Origin: Microbacterium paraoxydans
GTDB taxonomy: Bacteria > Actinomycetota > Actinomycetes > Actinomycetales > Microbacteriaceae
DNA: 64,000 bases
Assembly (NCBI RefSeq): GCF_900105335.1
Contig: NZ_LT629770.1
Coordinates: 2,046,001 to 2,110,000 of the forward strand
Reading direction: 5' to 3'
The notes below the pieces were generated by a model. The model ran no database searches and had not been told where the DNA came from. It worked only from the letters and a program-made list of their open reading frames with translations. The translations under genes were made by a program, and so were the position numbers. Below are positions 26,592-35,316 of this stretch, piece after piece; the stretch's first letter is position 1; each line of letters starts with the position of its first letter.

Positions 26592-27710
26592 ATGCGACCG
26601 CAGATCAAAAGAGCGCTACCCATCTATTGGCTCGCTGACGATGTCGTCCGCATCGGCGCGCAGCAGGGGATCACGAAGGAGCTCACCGACCCGCAGGGCC
26701 AATTGCGCGTCCTGTTACCGCTGCTCGACGGCAGGCGTGAGTACGGCGACGTCCTTCGAGAGGCGTGCCAAGCCCTCGTCGACCTGTCTGAAGACGACGT
26801 GCGCGAGGGGATCCAGTATCTCGACGCAAGCGGCCTCATCGAGGACGCGTGCTCTTACGACAGCCTGCCCGTTCGGCTGGAGGCCAATCAGACGTTCTTT
26901 GCGGCCGCCGCCGAGAATACGCAGGCAGCGGCGAATCGTGCCCAGCACGTTCTCCGCGAGTCTCATGTCGTTCTGCTCGGGCTCGGAGGGGGCGGAAGCG
27001 CAAGCCTCCCGCAGCTTCTGGCGTGCGGCCTCCGTAAGCTCACCATCCTCGACTACGACGTCGTAGATGAGAGCAACCTCAACCGGCAGACTCTGTTCCG
27101 GACGAGTGATATCGGGCGGAAGAAGACCGACGTAAGCGCAGAGTATTGTCGAGCGTTCGCTCCGGACGTCGATGTCGAGGTGTTCGATCTGAAGGTCGCC
27201 TCGGTGGACGACATCATTCGGGTCGCGCGGGGAGCCGACGTCATCATCTGCGCCATCGATGAGCCTCGGTTCATTGCCCAACGCCGTGCGAACGCCGCGG
27301 CGGTGCGGCTCGGAATCCCCGTCGTCATCATGCTCACTCAGCACACCAGCGGCCGCTTCTTCTCGGTGGTTCCGCGAGAGTCCGGCTGCCTCGATTGCTT
27401 GCACATCTTCGACGAACTCAACACGGATGGCTTCCTGCGGCAGTTCCATGCACTGATGTCGCCGGCGAGAGACGCGGCGACCGCGGCGATTGCGCCGCAC
27501 ATTCAGAGGCTCACGTCCTTCGGCGTGGACGAGGCGATGCGCCTGATCACCGGATACGCGGCCCCTTTGGGTCTCGGCCGACAGGTCGAGGTGAACTACA
27601 TCTCAGGAGCGCTCCGCATCATCATGAACTGGGATCGACACCCGGGCTGCCCGACGTGCGGATCGGGCGACTCCCAGTTCGACTACATCTTCGATGCCGA
27701 CCCGCTGTGA
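26592..27710 (+). CDS. ThiF/MccB-like E1 adenylating enzyme with possible peptide-binding N-terminal domain
   Basis: This 372-residue protein has two parts. Residues 1-90 form a small winged-helix-like region (VLLPLLDGRREYGDVL..., DASGLIEDA) resembling RiPP recognition elements or the MccB peptide clamp. Residues 125-360 are an E1/ThiF adenylation domain. It has the nucleotide loop GLGGGGS (130-136), Asp154/Asp156, the NLNRQ motif (162-166), RKKTD (176-180), and a zinc tetrad Cys266/Cys269 and Cys353/Cys356. All catalytic features look intact. The ATG at 26592 follows GGAAGGAA. The gene uses more A/T-ending codons than its neighbours, including a TTA at 26715. It probably adenylates the upstream peptide. 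Confidence 0.85.
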   Translation: MRPQIKRALPIYWLADDVVRIGAQQGITKELTDPQGQLRVLLPLLDGRREYGDVLREACQALVDLSEDDVREGIQYLDASGLIEDACSYDSLPVRLEANQTFFAAAAENTQAAANRAQHVLRESHVVLLGLGGGGSASLPQLLACGLRKLTILDYDVVDESNLNRQTLFRTSDIGRKKTDVSAEYCRAFAPDVDVEVFDLKVASVDDIIRVARGADVIICAIDEPRFIAQRRANAAAVRLGIPVVIMLTQHTSGRFFSVVPRESGCLDCLHIFDELNTDGFLRQFHALMSPARDAATAAIAPHIQRLTSFGVDEAMRLITGYAAPLGLGRQVEVNYISGALRIIMNWDRHPGCPTCGSGDSQFDYIFDADPL

Positions 27711-28972
27711 ATCCGCCTCGGCTGGGTCTCTGGCGCGTCCGCGACTATCGGGCGTGGTTCGCCGGTGACACGCTCACCCAAGTCGGCCTGAGCATCGGGG
27801 CCTTCGCCTTCACTCTTCTCGGCTACTACGTCACATCCGACGCCTTTCTCGCAGGGCTGATCGGCACTGTCTCGGCCGTCGCGCGGGCGGTGTCGACCCT
27901 TCCTGGTGGCGTTCTCGCCGACAGGTTCGACGCCCGAAGGCTGATGATCTGGTCGGGCGCGTCCGCGTTCGCAATCTACGCAGGGCTGTCGGCGATGTAC
28001 GTCACGGGCACGCTGACGACAGCTGCGCTCATCGTCATCGCGGCAGGAGAGGGGCTCGTCGTGGGGCTCTTCTTCACGGTCACGGACGTCGCGCTCCCGC
28101 GCATCGTCGGGAAGCGATTCCTGGCCGAGGCATCCGCAGCCAACCAGTCTCGCGACGCAGCCATCCGGCTTGCGGCGGCACCGGTATCGGGGCTGCTCTT
28201 CGGTGTGCACCCTTCGTTGCCGCTGATCGTCTCGGCGGTCGCTCGGCTCGGAGAAGTCGGATCCGCCCTCGCGATACGCAAGGACCTCAGCCCCGAGGGC
28301 CTCGGTGACGGAGCGGGGGTGCGATCGCTCGCCGCAGGTCGTCGTTGGCTGGCGGTGTGGCGTCAACCGCGAACCCTCATCGGTCTGATCGTGCTGGTCA
28401 ACTTCTGCCTGGGTGCCTGTGGAATGACCATCGTGCTCAGCCAGCAACAGACAGGCACCCCCGCGTGGCAGATCGGAACCATCCAGACCATGCAGGGCGC
28501 AGGCGTGCTCGCAGGTGGAGCCGTCGCGGGATGGATACTCCGCCGATACAGCGGGCGCGCGATCGTGCGCCTATCGATCTGCATGATCACTCTGGCGTTC
28601 ACCGCTCTTCTCGTTACTCAGAGCGTTCCCGCTGTGGCGGTCATCGGCTTCGTCGCCTCGATGCCGTTGATACCTCTCAACGCCGTGCAGGGGTCGTACC
28701 TCGCGTTGATCATCCCCGACCAGATCCGCGGTCGCGTGCTGTCGCTTTCGTCCTTGCTCGGAGCGCTCGCCGGCGGTGCCGCGCCTCTGCTGGCCGGAGC
28801 GCTTCTGGAGTACGCCGGTTACTACCTTGCGGTCGGGGTGCCTCTCGCCATCCTCGCGGGCACGGCGGTGGCCGCTGCGCTCTCCAGGGCGGTCGGAGCT
28901 ATTCCCCGGAGGAGCGAGTTCGACCAGGTCGAACCGCTTCCCCTGTCCGCGGGTGCCATCGCAGACGCGTGA
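27707..28972 (+). CDS. MFS transporter, probable exporter of the peptide product
   Basis: This 421-residue major facilitator has about 12 helices and the family loop GGVLADRFDARRLM between helices 2 and 3. It starts with GTG overlapping the E1-like stop (GTGA), so the two are co-translated. In microcin C loci the equivalent gene (mccC) encodes an MFS exporter that also gives partial self-immunity. The last 24 codons run over the 3' end of the convergent EamA gene, and base usage changes there to the host pattern. A general efflux function cannot be excluded. Confidence 0.85.
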   Translation: MNPPRLGLWRVRDYRAWFAGDTLTQVGLSIGAFAFTLLGYYVTSDAFLAGLIGTVSAVARAVSTLPGGVLADRFDARRLMIWSGASAFAIYAGLSAMYVTGTLTTAALIVIAAGEGLVVGLFFTVTDVALPRIVGKRFLAEASAANQSRDAAIRLAAAPVSGLLFGVHPSLPLIVSAVARLGEVGSALAIRKDLSPEGLGDGAGVRSLAAGRRWLAVWRQPRTLIGLIVLVNFCLGACGMTIVLSQQQTGTPAWQIGTIQTMQGAGVLAGGAVAGWILRRYSGRAIVRLSICMITLAFTALLVTQSVPAVAVIGFVASMPLIPLNAVQGSYLALIIPDQIRGRVLSLSSLLGALAGGAAPLLAGALLEYAGYYLAVGVPLAILAGTAVAAALSRAVGAIPRRSEFDQVEPLPLSAGAIADA

Positions 28973-29873
28973 TGAGCACGCCGAGCAGGCACAGCGCGCC
29001 CCCCACGAACATGAGCGGGGTGGGCACCTCCCCGAGGATCAGCCACGACAGCAGGATCGTGAGGGCCGGGACCACGTACGTCGTCGCTGAGGTCTTCCCC
29101 GCGGTGCTGCGCTGCAGCACGTACGCCCAGGTGGTGAAGGCGATCGCGGTGGGGAAGATGCCGAGGTAGACCACCCACAGCGTCGCGTCGAGGGGCGCCG
29201 TCTGCACGTCGGCGATCAACGCGCCGAGCCAGGGAAGCAGGGCGATCGTGCCGGCGGCCGCCCCGAGCCAGGTCAGCGTGGTGGCGTCGGCCCCCGAGGT
29301 GAGCAGGTGTTTCTGCAGCAGGGTGCACCCCGCGTACATGACCGCGGCGAGAAGGGCCAGCAGGAGGCCCGTGAGGTCGGGGCCGGTGCTGCTGGTGGAG
29401 TTCATGCCGATGAGGACCACCCCGAGGAAGGCGATGGGGGCGCCGATCACGAGGGGGCGGGGGAATCCCTCCCGGAGGAAGAGACCGCTGAAGACGACGA
29501 CCATGAGCGGCGCCAGGTTCACGACCATCGCGGCGGTTCCGGCGTCGAGGGTGCGTTCGGCGCTGTTGAGGGCCAGGTTGTAGATGCAGAACCATCCGAC
29601 GCCCCACACGGCGATCAGCAGCCAGCGGCGGCGCTCCGGGAGCCGGATGCCGTGCCGCAGCGCGATGATCGTCAGCACGAGGGTGCCCACGGCCATGCGC
29701 AGCAGCGCCAAGGCCCCGGGGTCGTAGTGCGGCCCCGCGCCACGGATCCCGATGAAGGCCGAGGCCCAGAGCACCACCGTCACCGCGGCCGCGAGCAGGA
29801 CCAGGGCGCCGCGCGATCGGGCCGGCGAGCCCTGCGGGTCGAGCCGCTCCGATGCCCTGATGTCCTGTCGCAC
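28899..29873 (-). CDS. EamA family (DMT) transporter
   Basis: This 324-residue protein has ten hydrophobic helices in two EamA repeats (about 20-150 and 165-300). It contains WASAFIGIRGAGPHYDPGALAL and, at the end of the second repeat, YVVPALTILLSWLILGEVPT. I chose the GTG at 29873 because AGGA precedes it at good spacing; an ATG at 29936 would add 21 residues with no membrane character. Such proteins export amino acids or other metabolites. Its 3' end overlaps the MFS gene by 74 bases. Confidence 0.87.
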   Translation of the reverse strand: MRQDIRASERLDPQGSPARSRGALVLLAAAVTVVLWASAFIGIRGAGPHYDPGALALLRMAVGTLVLTIIALRHGIRLPERRRWLLIAVWGVGWFCIYNLALNSAERTLDAGTAAMVVNLAPLMVVVFSGLFLREGFPRPLVIGAPIAFLGVVLIGMNSTSSTGPDLTGLLLALLAAVMYAGCTLLQKHLLTSGADATTLTWLGAAAGTIALLPWLGALIADVQTAPLDATLWVVYLGIFPTAIAFTTWAYVLQRSTAGKTSATTYVVPALTILLSWLILGEVPTPLMFVGGALCLLGVLITRLRWHPRTGEAVRPGRTRSSGE

Positions 29874-30087
29874 CGTCCGATCCTGGCACCGGCCGCCGAC
29901 ATCGGCCATGCGCGGAAGCGACAGCCGTCGTCGCATTCCCGCCAGCGTCGCCGCGGGGCACTGCTAACGTCGAAGAGCAGCCACTGTCCGGGCGGGTCGA
30001 GCGTTCCGCTCCCACCGGGGAAGAACTGTCCTCCTCTCCCGGATACGGCTGCGCCCGATACATGACGGAAGAGTTTGAGGACGATAC

Positions 30088-31449
30088 GTGACGAACAGTG
30101 AACGAGTAGCGATCATCGGCGCCGGCCCCTCGGGGATGGCGCAGCTGCGGGCCTTCGAGTCCGCGGCCCGTGCGGGGGCGGAGATCCCCGAACTGGTCTG
30201 CTTCGAGAAGCAGGCCGACTGGGGCGGCCAGTGGAACTACACCTGGCGCACCGGGCTGGACGAGTACGGCGAGCCCGTGCACTCCAGCATGTACCGCAAC
30301 CTGTGGTCGAACGGCCCGAAGGAGGCCCTGGAGTTCGCCGACTACACCTTCGACGAGCACTTCGGACGGCCGATCTCGTCGTACCCGCCGCGTCCGGTGC
30401 TGTGGGACTACATCGCCGGGCGTCTCGCGAAGACGCAGGTGCGCGACCTCATCCGTTTCGAGACCGCGGTGCGCTGGGTGGAGTTCGACGAGGAGCGTGA
30501 GGTGTTCCGCCTCACCAGCGAGCACCTGCCCACCGGACGCACGACCACGGAGGAGTTCGACCGGGTCGTCGTGGCCAGCGGTCACTTCTCCTTCCCGAAC
30601 GTGCCGCACTTCGACGGCATCGAGACCTTCCCCGGATCCGTCGCCCACGCGCACGACTTCCGGGGCGCGGAGGCCCTCGCCGGGCGGGACGTGCTCGTGA
30701 TCGGGTCGAGCTACTCGGCGGAGGACATCGGCAGCCAGGCGTTCAAGATGGGCGCCCGCTCGGTCACCGCGAGCTACCGGACCGCGCCGATGGGATACGA
30801 CTGGCCGGAGGGCTTCGAGGAGCGTCCGTGCGTCGAGCGCTTCGAGGGCCGTACCGTGCACTTCGCCGACGGCACCTCGAAGGAGGTGGACGCGGTCATC
30901 CTCTGCACCGGCTACCTGCACAAGTACCCGTTCCTGCCCGCGGAGCTCGCCCTGTCCTCGCCGAACAACGTCTACCCCGACGGGCTGTACCGGGGGGTGC
31001 TCTGGCAGGGCAACCCGCGCCTGGCCTACCTCGGCGCGCAGGACCAGTGGTTCACCTTCAACATGTTCGACGCGCAGGCCTGGTTCGTGCGCGACGTCAT
31101 CCTCGGCCGGATCGCCCTCCCCGACGAGGGCGAGCGTGCCGCGTCCATCGCCGCGTGGCGGAAGCGGTTCGCTGAGATCGACTCGGCGGCGACAGAGATC
31201 CGCTTCCAGGCCGACTACATCCGCGACCTGCTGGAGTGCACCGACTATCCGGCGTTCGACCTCGATCGCGTCGTGGAGATCTTCCTCGCCTGGAAGCACG
31301 ACAAGAAGGCCGACATCATGGGCTACCGCGACCGCGTGTACCCCTCGGTCATGACCGGGACGCTCGCCGCCGCACACCACACCCCGTGGCTGGACGAGCT
31401 CGACGACTCCCTCGAGCGCTATCTCGAGGCCGACGCGCTCCTCGTCTGA
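30088..31449 (+). CDS. Flavin-containing monooxygenase, trimethylamine monooxygenase-like
   Basis: This 453-residue enzyme carries an FAD-binding GAGPSGM (residues about 10-16), the FMO signature FPGSVAHAHDF in the FxGxxxHxxxF form, and a second, NADPH-binding site VIGSSYSAEDIG. Long stretches such as WGGQWNYTWRTGLDE, SMYRNLWSNGPKE and DQWFTFNMFDAQAW closely resemble the bacterial Tmm enzymes that oxidise trimethylamine to its N-oxide. The start is GTG behind GAGG. No trimethylamine catabolic genes are adjacent; an OpuB-type transporter lies 9 kb away. Oxidation of another amine or sulfide remains possible. Confidence 0.88.
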   Translation: MTNSERVAIIGAGPSGMAQLRAFESAARAGAEIPELVCFEKQADWGGQWNYTWRTGLDEYGEPVHSSMYRNLWSNGPKEALEFADYTFDEHFGRPISSYPPRPVLWDYIAGRLAKTQVRDLIRFETAVRWVEFDEEREVFRLTSEHLPTGRTTTEEFDRVVVASGHFSFPNVPHFDGIETFPGSVAHAHDFRGAEALAGRDVLVIGSSYSAEDIGSQAFKMGARSVTASYRTAPMGYDWPEGFEERPCVERFEGRTVHFADGTSKEVDAVILCTGYLHKYPFLPAELALSSPNNVYPDGLYRGVLWQGNPRLAYLGAQDQWFTFNMFDAQAWFVRDVILGRIALPDEGERAASIAAWRKRFAEIDSAATEIRFQADYIRDLLECTDYPAFDLDRVVEIFLAWKHDKKADIMGYRDRVYPSVMTGTLAAAHHTPWLDELDDSLERYLEADALLV

Positions 31450-31453
31450 TCGC

Positions 31454-31530
31454 CGACCCACCCCCTTCCGGCCGTCCCACCCCTTTTCGTACGTTCGCAA
31501 GGGGGTGGGGCGCACGGAAAGGGGTGGCTC
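31454..31530. repeat. Dispersed palindromic repeat, copy B
   Basis: This 77-bp element aligns base for base with copy A at 14035-14112, sharing CGACCCACCCCCTT at the left end and AAAGGGGTGG near the right. Outer arms pair at about 14 of 16 positions and an inner pair (CCCACCCCTT with AAGGGGGTGGG) forms a second stem. Here it fills the gap between two convergent genes and may act as a terminator. Confidence 0.75.
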
Positions 31531-32212
31531 ACGGCCTGGCCCGACGCCGCCCGATCCCCACGACGAGCGCGGCGGTGGCGAGGATGATCGCGGCGATGAG
31601 GAGCACCCAGAGCGCGACGCCGCCGTAGCCGCCGTTCAACGAGGGATCGAGGAAGGGGTACGGGTACCACCACGGGTTCCCGGTCGCGGGTGCGGTCACG
31701 AGGTTCGCGCGGAGCAGGGTGTAGACGACCCACACGATCGGGAAGAGCGCGGCGATCCCCACGGTGCCCCGGCCGAGGGCACGACGACGCGGCGCGAACA
31801 GCACGTCGGCGAGCAGGACGAGCGGGATGACGACGTGCAGCACCTCGTTCGACCAGGCGACCGTGGCCCCCTGCGGCAGCGCGATCCCGCGGAGCAGCGT
31901 GTTGTAGACGACGCCCGTGACGATCATGTAGGTGCTCGCGCACACGAGCAGCGTCGCCAGCCACGTCGGTTCGATTCTCGCGTCGCGGTGCGTCAGCCCC
32001 CAGACCCCGCCGACGGCCAGCACCACCGCTGCCAGCACGTTGGAGAGGATCGTGAAGAAGCTGAAGAAGTTCGCGAACACGGTGGGCAGGTGCGCGCCCC
32101 ACGCGGTGTCTGCGGCGAGGGCGATCTCCAGGGTGCGCACGAGCTGCGCGACGATCGCCGCCACCGCGAGCGCCGCCGCCGCGAGTCGGATGTAGGGCCA
32201 CCACCGCATCAT
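31529..32212 (-). CDS. Pr6Pr family membrane protein
   Basis: This 227-residue protein has six or seven hydrophobic helices with FFSFFTILSNVLAAVVLA and TGVVYNTLLRGIALPQG, both typical of the Pr6Pr (FAR-17a/AIG1-like) family common in actinobacteria. The ATG pair at 32212/32209 follows GGAGGTGGCG, so the longer open frame through the upstream repeats is rejected. No function is established for bacterial members. Confidence 0.82.
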   Translation of the reverse strand: MMRWWPYIRLAAAALAVAAIVAQLVRTLEIALAADTAWGAHLPTVFANFFSFFTILSNVLAAVVLAVGGVWGLTHRDARIEPTWLATLLVCASTYMIVTGVVYNTLLRGIALPQGATVAWSNEVLHVVIPLVLLADVLFAPRRRALGRGTVGIAALFPIVWVVYTLLRANLVTAPATGNPWWYPYPFLDPSLNGGYGGVALWVLLIAAIILATAALVVGIGRRRARP

Positions 32213-32236
32213 CGCCACCTCCGTCGCCACTGTAGC

Positions 32237-32333
32237 GGGATCGAAACCGTGCCTCCCCCCCCCCGGGTGTGGGATCGAAACCGTGCCTCCGGCGACCCCG
32301 GGAGGAGCAGATTCCGTCCCGTATCGCGCTTCC
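32237..32333. repeat. Intergenic repeat cluster, first direct repeat copy
   Basis: GGATCGAAACCGTGCCTCC occurs at 32238-32256 and again at 32272-32290, separated by a run of ten C. The 61-bp unit 32273-32333, ending CCGTCCCGTATCGCGCTTCC, recurs at 33864-33924 with about four-fifths identity. The unit lies between the Pr6Pr gene and the orphan gene. Confidence 0.75.
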
Positions 32334-32403
32334 CCGGCGGACAAGCTTCGGCAATGATGGTCGAGATGGCGTCACGAAGGCCACGGACCCGCCGGAGGTA
32401 GTC

Positions 32404-33543
32404 ATGTCGTACGACATCGAAGTGTATGGAAAGCTCCGGCTCGCACCGTCCGAGGTGCAGACCGGGACGAGTTCAGTCACAGCGAGCGAGATCGCTGGCG
32501 AGGGGCTCGTTCAGGCCTTCACTCATGATTCAGGGGAGTACTGCTTCATCGTCGACGGGCCCCACGACGTCGGCGGCGAAGACATGGACAGTGTTCCCAC
32601 CGGTCTCCCCGACAACGTGCGCTTCCGGTACGCAGTCGTCGTCGAAGGTTCTGCGCAGCCGCATATCGGACACGCGCTGCGTTTCGCGGATGAGCTTGCC
32701 GGGGTGGTGGGAGGGGTCGTGCACGACCCACAGGTCGTCGTGGAGGAGACGTCCGACCCTCGATACGTGTCACGGAGGACCGGGCCCAGCCGCGAGAAGT
32801 TCCTGCACGTCGAGTGGTTCCGGCGCTTCGACGAGGAAAGCCCTTCGTTTGCCCAGATGTATCTCGAGTCGGCGAAGGAGCATCTTCCGGCCGCACTGCC
32901 CACCGTGTTCGGGTTCAGCGAGCCACTACGAGGAAAGCTCGCAGCGGAGGGGGCGGAAGGGGTCGACCGCATCTACCGAGAGGATGGTGACCGCAGCAGA
33001 CTGGTCCTCCGAGGGCGGAAGCCGCTCATCTCGGGATTTGTCAGTGGGTGGTCCGATCAGTCCATCGCTGAACAGCAGCGCGTCCGGCTCGTCTTCGACG
33101 CGGCGGCGCTCTCCAAGCCTCGGTTCGTCAGTGCCTTCGAGAGCTTCTTCATCGAGTTGGCACGGCGTTCGAGCAGCTTCTTCTCGTACGCCGAGGTCAC
33201 GCAGTCCCGCTTCTCACCGACGATGGCGCTGCCGCAATGGGGTGAGTGGCCGGGGCTGCCGCAGAGCCCTCCGTGGCTGAGCTGGTTCTCCACGGAGTAC
33301 GCCGACCTTGTCCGCCCGCATCTGACCGCGGGTGCGCATCGCGAGCTGAGCGGCGGCATGGTCTATCGCTCGAACATGCCCGCGACGAGCGTCAGCGCTT
33401 CATGGACGGAGCCGGGGGCCTGGGTCCCCTCCGAGTTCGTTCCTGTTCAGGCGGATCCTGACAATCCCCGCAAATCGACGGCTCGCGCGAGCGAGATGCC
33501 CGTCGCGCTCCTGTCATTGGACTACTTCGTCAAGGTCCGGTGA
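32404..33543 (+). CDS. Hypothetical protein, orphan gene between direct repeats
   Basis: This 379-residue protein belongs to no family I recognise. It starts MSYDIEVYGKLRLAPSEV after GGAGG, has no signal peptide or membrane helix, and contains several Trp-rich segments near the C-terminus (PPWLSWFSTEY, SASWTEPGAW). Codon use is less G/C-biased than in the flanking purA. A decayed copy of its first 20 codons lies just downstream, and the pair is bounded by 61-bp direct repeats. That suggests an accessory, recently gained or rearranged locus. Proteins beginning in this style are sometimes polymorphic-toxin immunity proteins, but I cannot support that here. Confidence 0.6.
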   Translation: MSYDIEVYGKLRLAPSEVQTGTSSVTASEIAGEGLVQAFTHDSGEYCFIVDGPHDVGGEDMDSVPTGLPDNVRFRYAVVVEGSAQPHIGHALRFADELAGVVGGVVHDPQVVVEETSDPRYVSRRTGPSREKFLHVEWFRRFDEESPSFAQMYLESAKEHLPAALPTVFGFSEPLRGKLAAEGAEGVDRIYREDGDRSRLVLRGRKPLISGFVSGWSDQSIAEQQRVRLVFDAAALSKPRFVSAFESFFIELARRSSSFFSYAEVTQSRFSPTMALPQWGEWPGLPQSPPWLSWFSTEYADLVRPHLTAGAHRELSGGMVYRSNMPATSVSASWTEPGAWVPSEFVPVQADPDNPRKSTARASEMPVALLSLDYFVKVR

Positions 33544-33621
33544 ACGCGAGTTTTCGCACGATAGCGTCGGTGGGGCCGCTCGGAGGGCAAGCTTCCTGGC
33601 CAGTGCGAGGGGAGAAGACAG

Positions 33622-33858
33622 GTGTCATACGATCTTGACGTTTTCGGGAGCGTGAGAGTGAGCCCTCGTGAGTTGGCGAAGATCGCCGCACCACATGGCC
33701 GCCACCCGATCTCGTGGGCTCGGTCCACACCACACCAGGCGGTCCCCGTGGGATCGCACAGGCGAAGGTCGTGCCGGAATCGCTACGAGTCCCTTCCTCG
33801 TGAGCGGAAGTGCTGGTCCTCGGTGAGCCTTCGTCGACGAACGCGCGCCAGCGCCTGA
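33622..33858 (+). pseudogene. Decayed paralogue of the upstream orphan gene
   Basis: A GTG start behind GGGAGAAGACAG opens with MSYDLDVFGSVRVSPREL, which matches the upstream protein's MSYDIEVYGKLRLAPSEV at most conserved positions. After about 25 codons the similarity vanishes into an Arg/Ser-rich frame, so this is the 5' remnant of a tandem duplicate. The rest of the 480-bp gap before purA holds only the second direct repeat. Confidence 0.6.
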
Positions 33859-33863
33859 TACGT

Positions 33864-33924
33864 GATCGAAACCGCGCCTCCAGGGCCTCGGGCCGGTGCG
33901 TATTCCGTCCCGTATCGCGCTTCC
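33864..33924. repeat. Second copy of the 61-bp direct repeat
   Basis: It has the same length as 32273-32333, with identical GATCGAAACCG at the left and a 23-bp identical right end (ATTCCGTCCCGTATCGCGCT and three more bases). Differences lie mainly in the middle third. It closes the orphan gene and pseudogene segment. Confidence 0.75.
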
Positions 33925-34024
33925 GAGGGCTGTCGGAGGCCTGCCGATAGGATGGGAGAGCCCGATCGGGCCAGCTCATCCGCCGGTGGAATCCCGGCGA
34001 GAGGCATCATCCAGGGGGTTACCC

Positions 34025-35311
34025 ATGCCAGGAATCGTTATCGTCGGCGTGCAGTGGGGCGACGAAGGAAAGGGCAAGGCCACCGATCTGCTCGGTGAGC
34101 GCACCGACTGGGTGGTGAAGTTCAACGGCGGCAACAACGCCGGGCACACCGTCGTCGTGGGCGATGAGAAGTACGCCCTGCACCTGCTGCCCTCCGGCAT
34201 CCTGTCGCCGGGCGTAAACCCGGTCATCGGCAACGGCGTGGTCATCGACCTCGAGGTGCTCTTCTCCGAGCTGGAGGCCCTGTCCGCCCGCGGCATCGAC
34301 GTCTCGCGGCTCAAGGTCAGCGCCAATGCGCACATCATCACCCAGTACCACCGCACGCTCGACAAGGTCACCGAGCGTTTCCTCGGCAAGCGCAACATCG
34401 GCACGACCGGCCGCGGCATCGGTCCGGCCTACGCCGACAAGATCAACCGCGTCGGCATCCGCGTGCAGGACCTCTTCGACGAGAACATCCTGCGCCAGAA
34501 GGTCGAGGGCGCCCTCGATCAGAAGAACCACCTCCTGGTGAAGGTCTTCAACCGCCGCGCCGTCACCTGCGACGAGATCGTCGACGACCTGCTCTCCTAC
34601 GCCGAGCGTCTGCGTCCGATGGTCGCCGACACCGGCTACCTCATCGACCAGGCCCTGAGCCGCGGCGAGGTCGTCGTGTTCGAGGGTGGTCAGGCGACGA
34701 TGCTCGACATCGACCACGGCACCTACCCGTTCGTCACCTCGTCCTCGGCCACGGCCGGTGGCGCCTCGACCGGCTCCGGGGTCGGCCCCGGCGCCCTCGA
34801 CCGCATCGTGGGCATCGTCAAGGCCTACACGACCCGCGTCGGCTCCGGTCCGTTTCCGACCGAGCTGTTCGACGAGCAGGGTGACTGGCTGCGCAAGCAG
34901 GGCTTCGAGTTCGGCACCACCACCGGGCGTCCCCGCCGCGTGGGCTGGTACGACGCCCCCATCACCCGGTACGCCACGCGCATCAACGGCATCACCGACC
35001 TCGTGCTCACGAAGCTCGACATCCTCACGGGCCTGGAGAAGATCCCCGTGTGCGTCGCCTACGACGTGGACGGGGAGCGGTTCGACGAGGTGCCGGTGAA
35101 CCAGACCGACTTCCACCACGCGAAGCCGATCCTGGAGTACTTCCCCGGGTGGAGCGAGGACATCTCGACCGCGCGCACCTTCGAGGACCTTCCGCAGACG
35201 GCGCAGGACTACGTGCTCGCGCTGGAGGAGATGAGCAACACGCGCATCTCGGTGATCGGCGTCGGTCCGGAGCGCGATCAGGTGATCGTGCGCCACGACC
35301 TGCTCGACTGA
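34025..35311 (+). CDS. purA: Adenylosuccinate synthetase
   Basis: This enzyme converts IMP and aspartate to adenylosuccinate with GTP, the first committed step to AMP. The 428-residue protein has the P-loop WGDEGKGK (residues 11-18), the IMP site [25 protein letters not shown] and GSGPFPTE, all intact. The start is the ATG of [12 protein letters not shown]. It is followed after five bases by the lactonase-like gene. Length and motifs are normal. Confidence 0.97.
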   Translation: MPGIVIVGVQWGDEGKGKATDLLGERTDWVVKFNGGNNAGHTVVVGDEKYALHLLPSGILSPGVNPVIGNGVVIDLEVLFSELEALSARGIDVSRLKVSANAHIITQYHRTLDKVTERFLGKRNIGTTGRGIGPAYADKINRVGIRVQDLFDENILRQKVEGALDQKNHLLVKVFNRRAVTCDEIVDDLLSYAERLRPMVADTGYLIDQALSRGEVVVFEGGQATMLDIDHGTYPFVTSSSATAGGASTGSGVGPGALDRIVGIVKAYTTRVGSGPFPTELFDEQGDWLRKQGFEFGTTTGRPRRVGWYDAPITRYATRINGITDLVLTKLDILTGLEKIPVCVAYDVDGERFDEVPVNQTDFHHAKPILEYFPGWSEDISTARTFEDLPQTAQDYVLALEEMSNTRISVIGVGPERDQVIVRHDLLD

Positions 35312-35316
35312 CCGGC

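Noticed and set aside
28822..31515. 897-codon open frame opposite the FMO gene
   Set aside because: No motif or ribosome site; the plus strand encodes an intact FMO.
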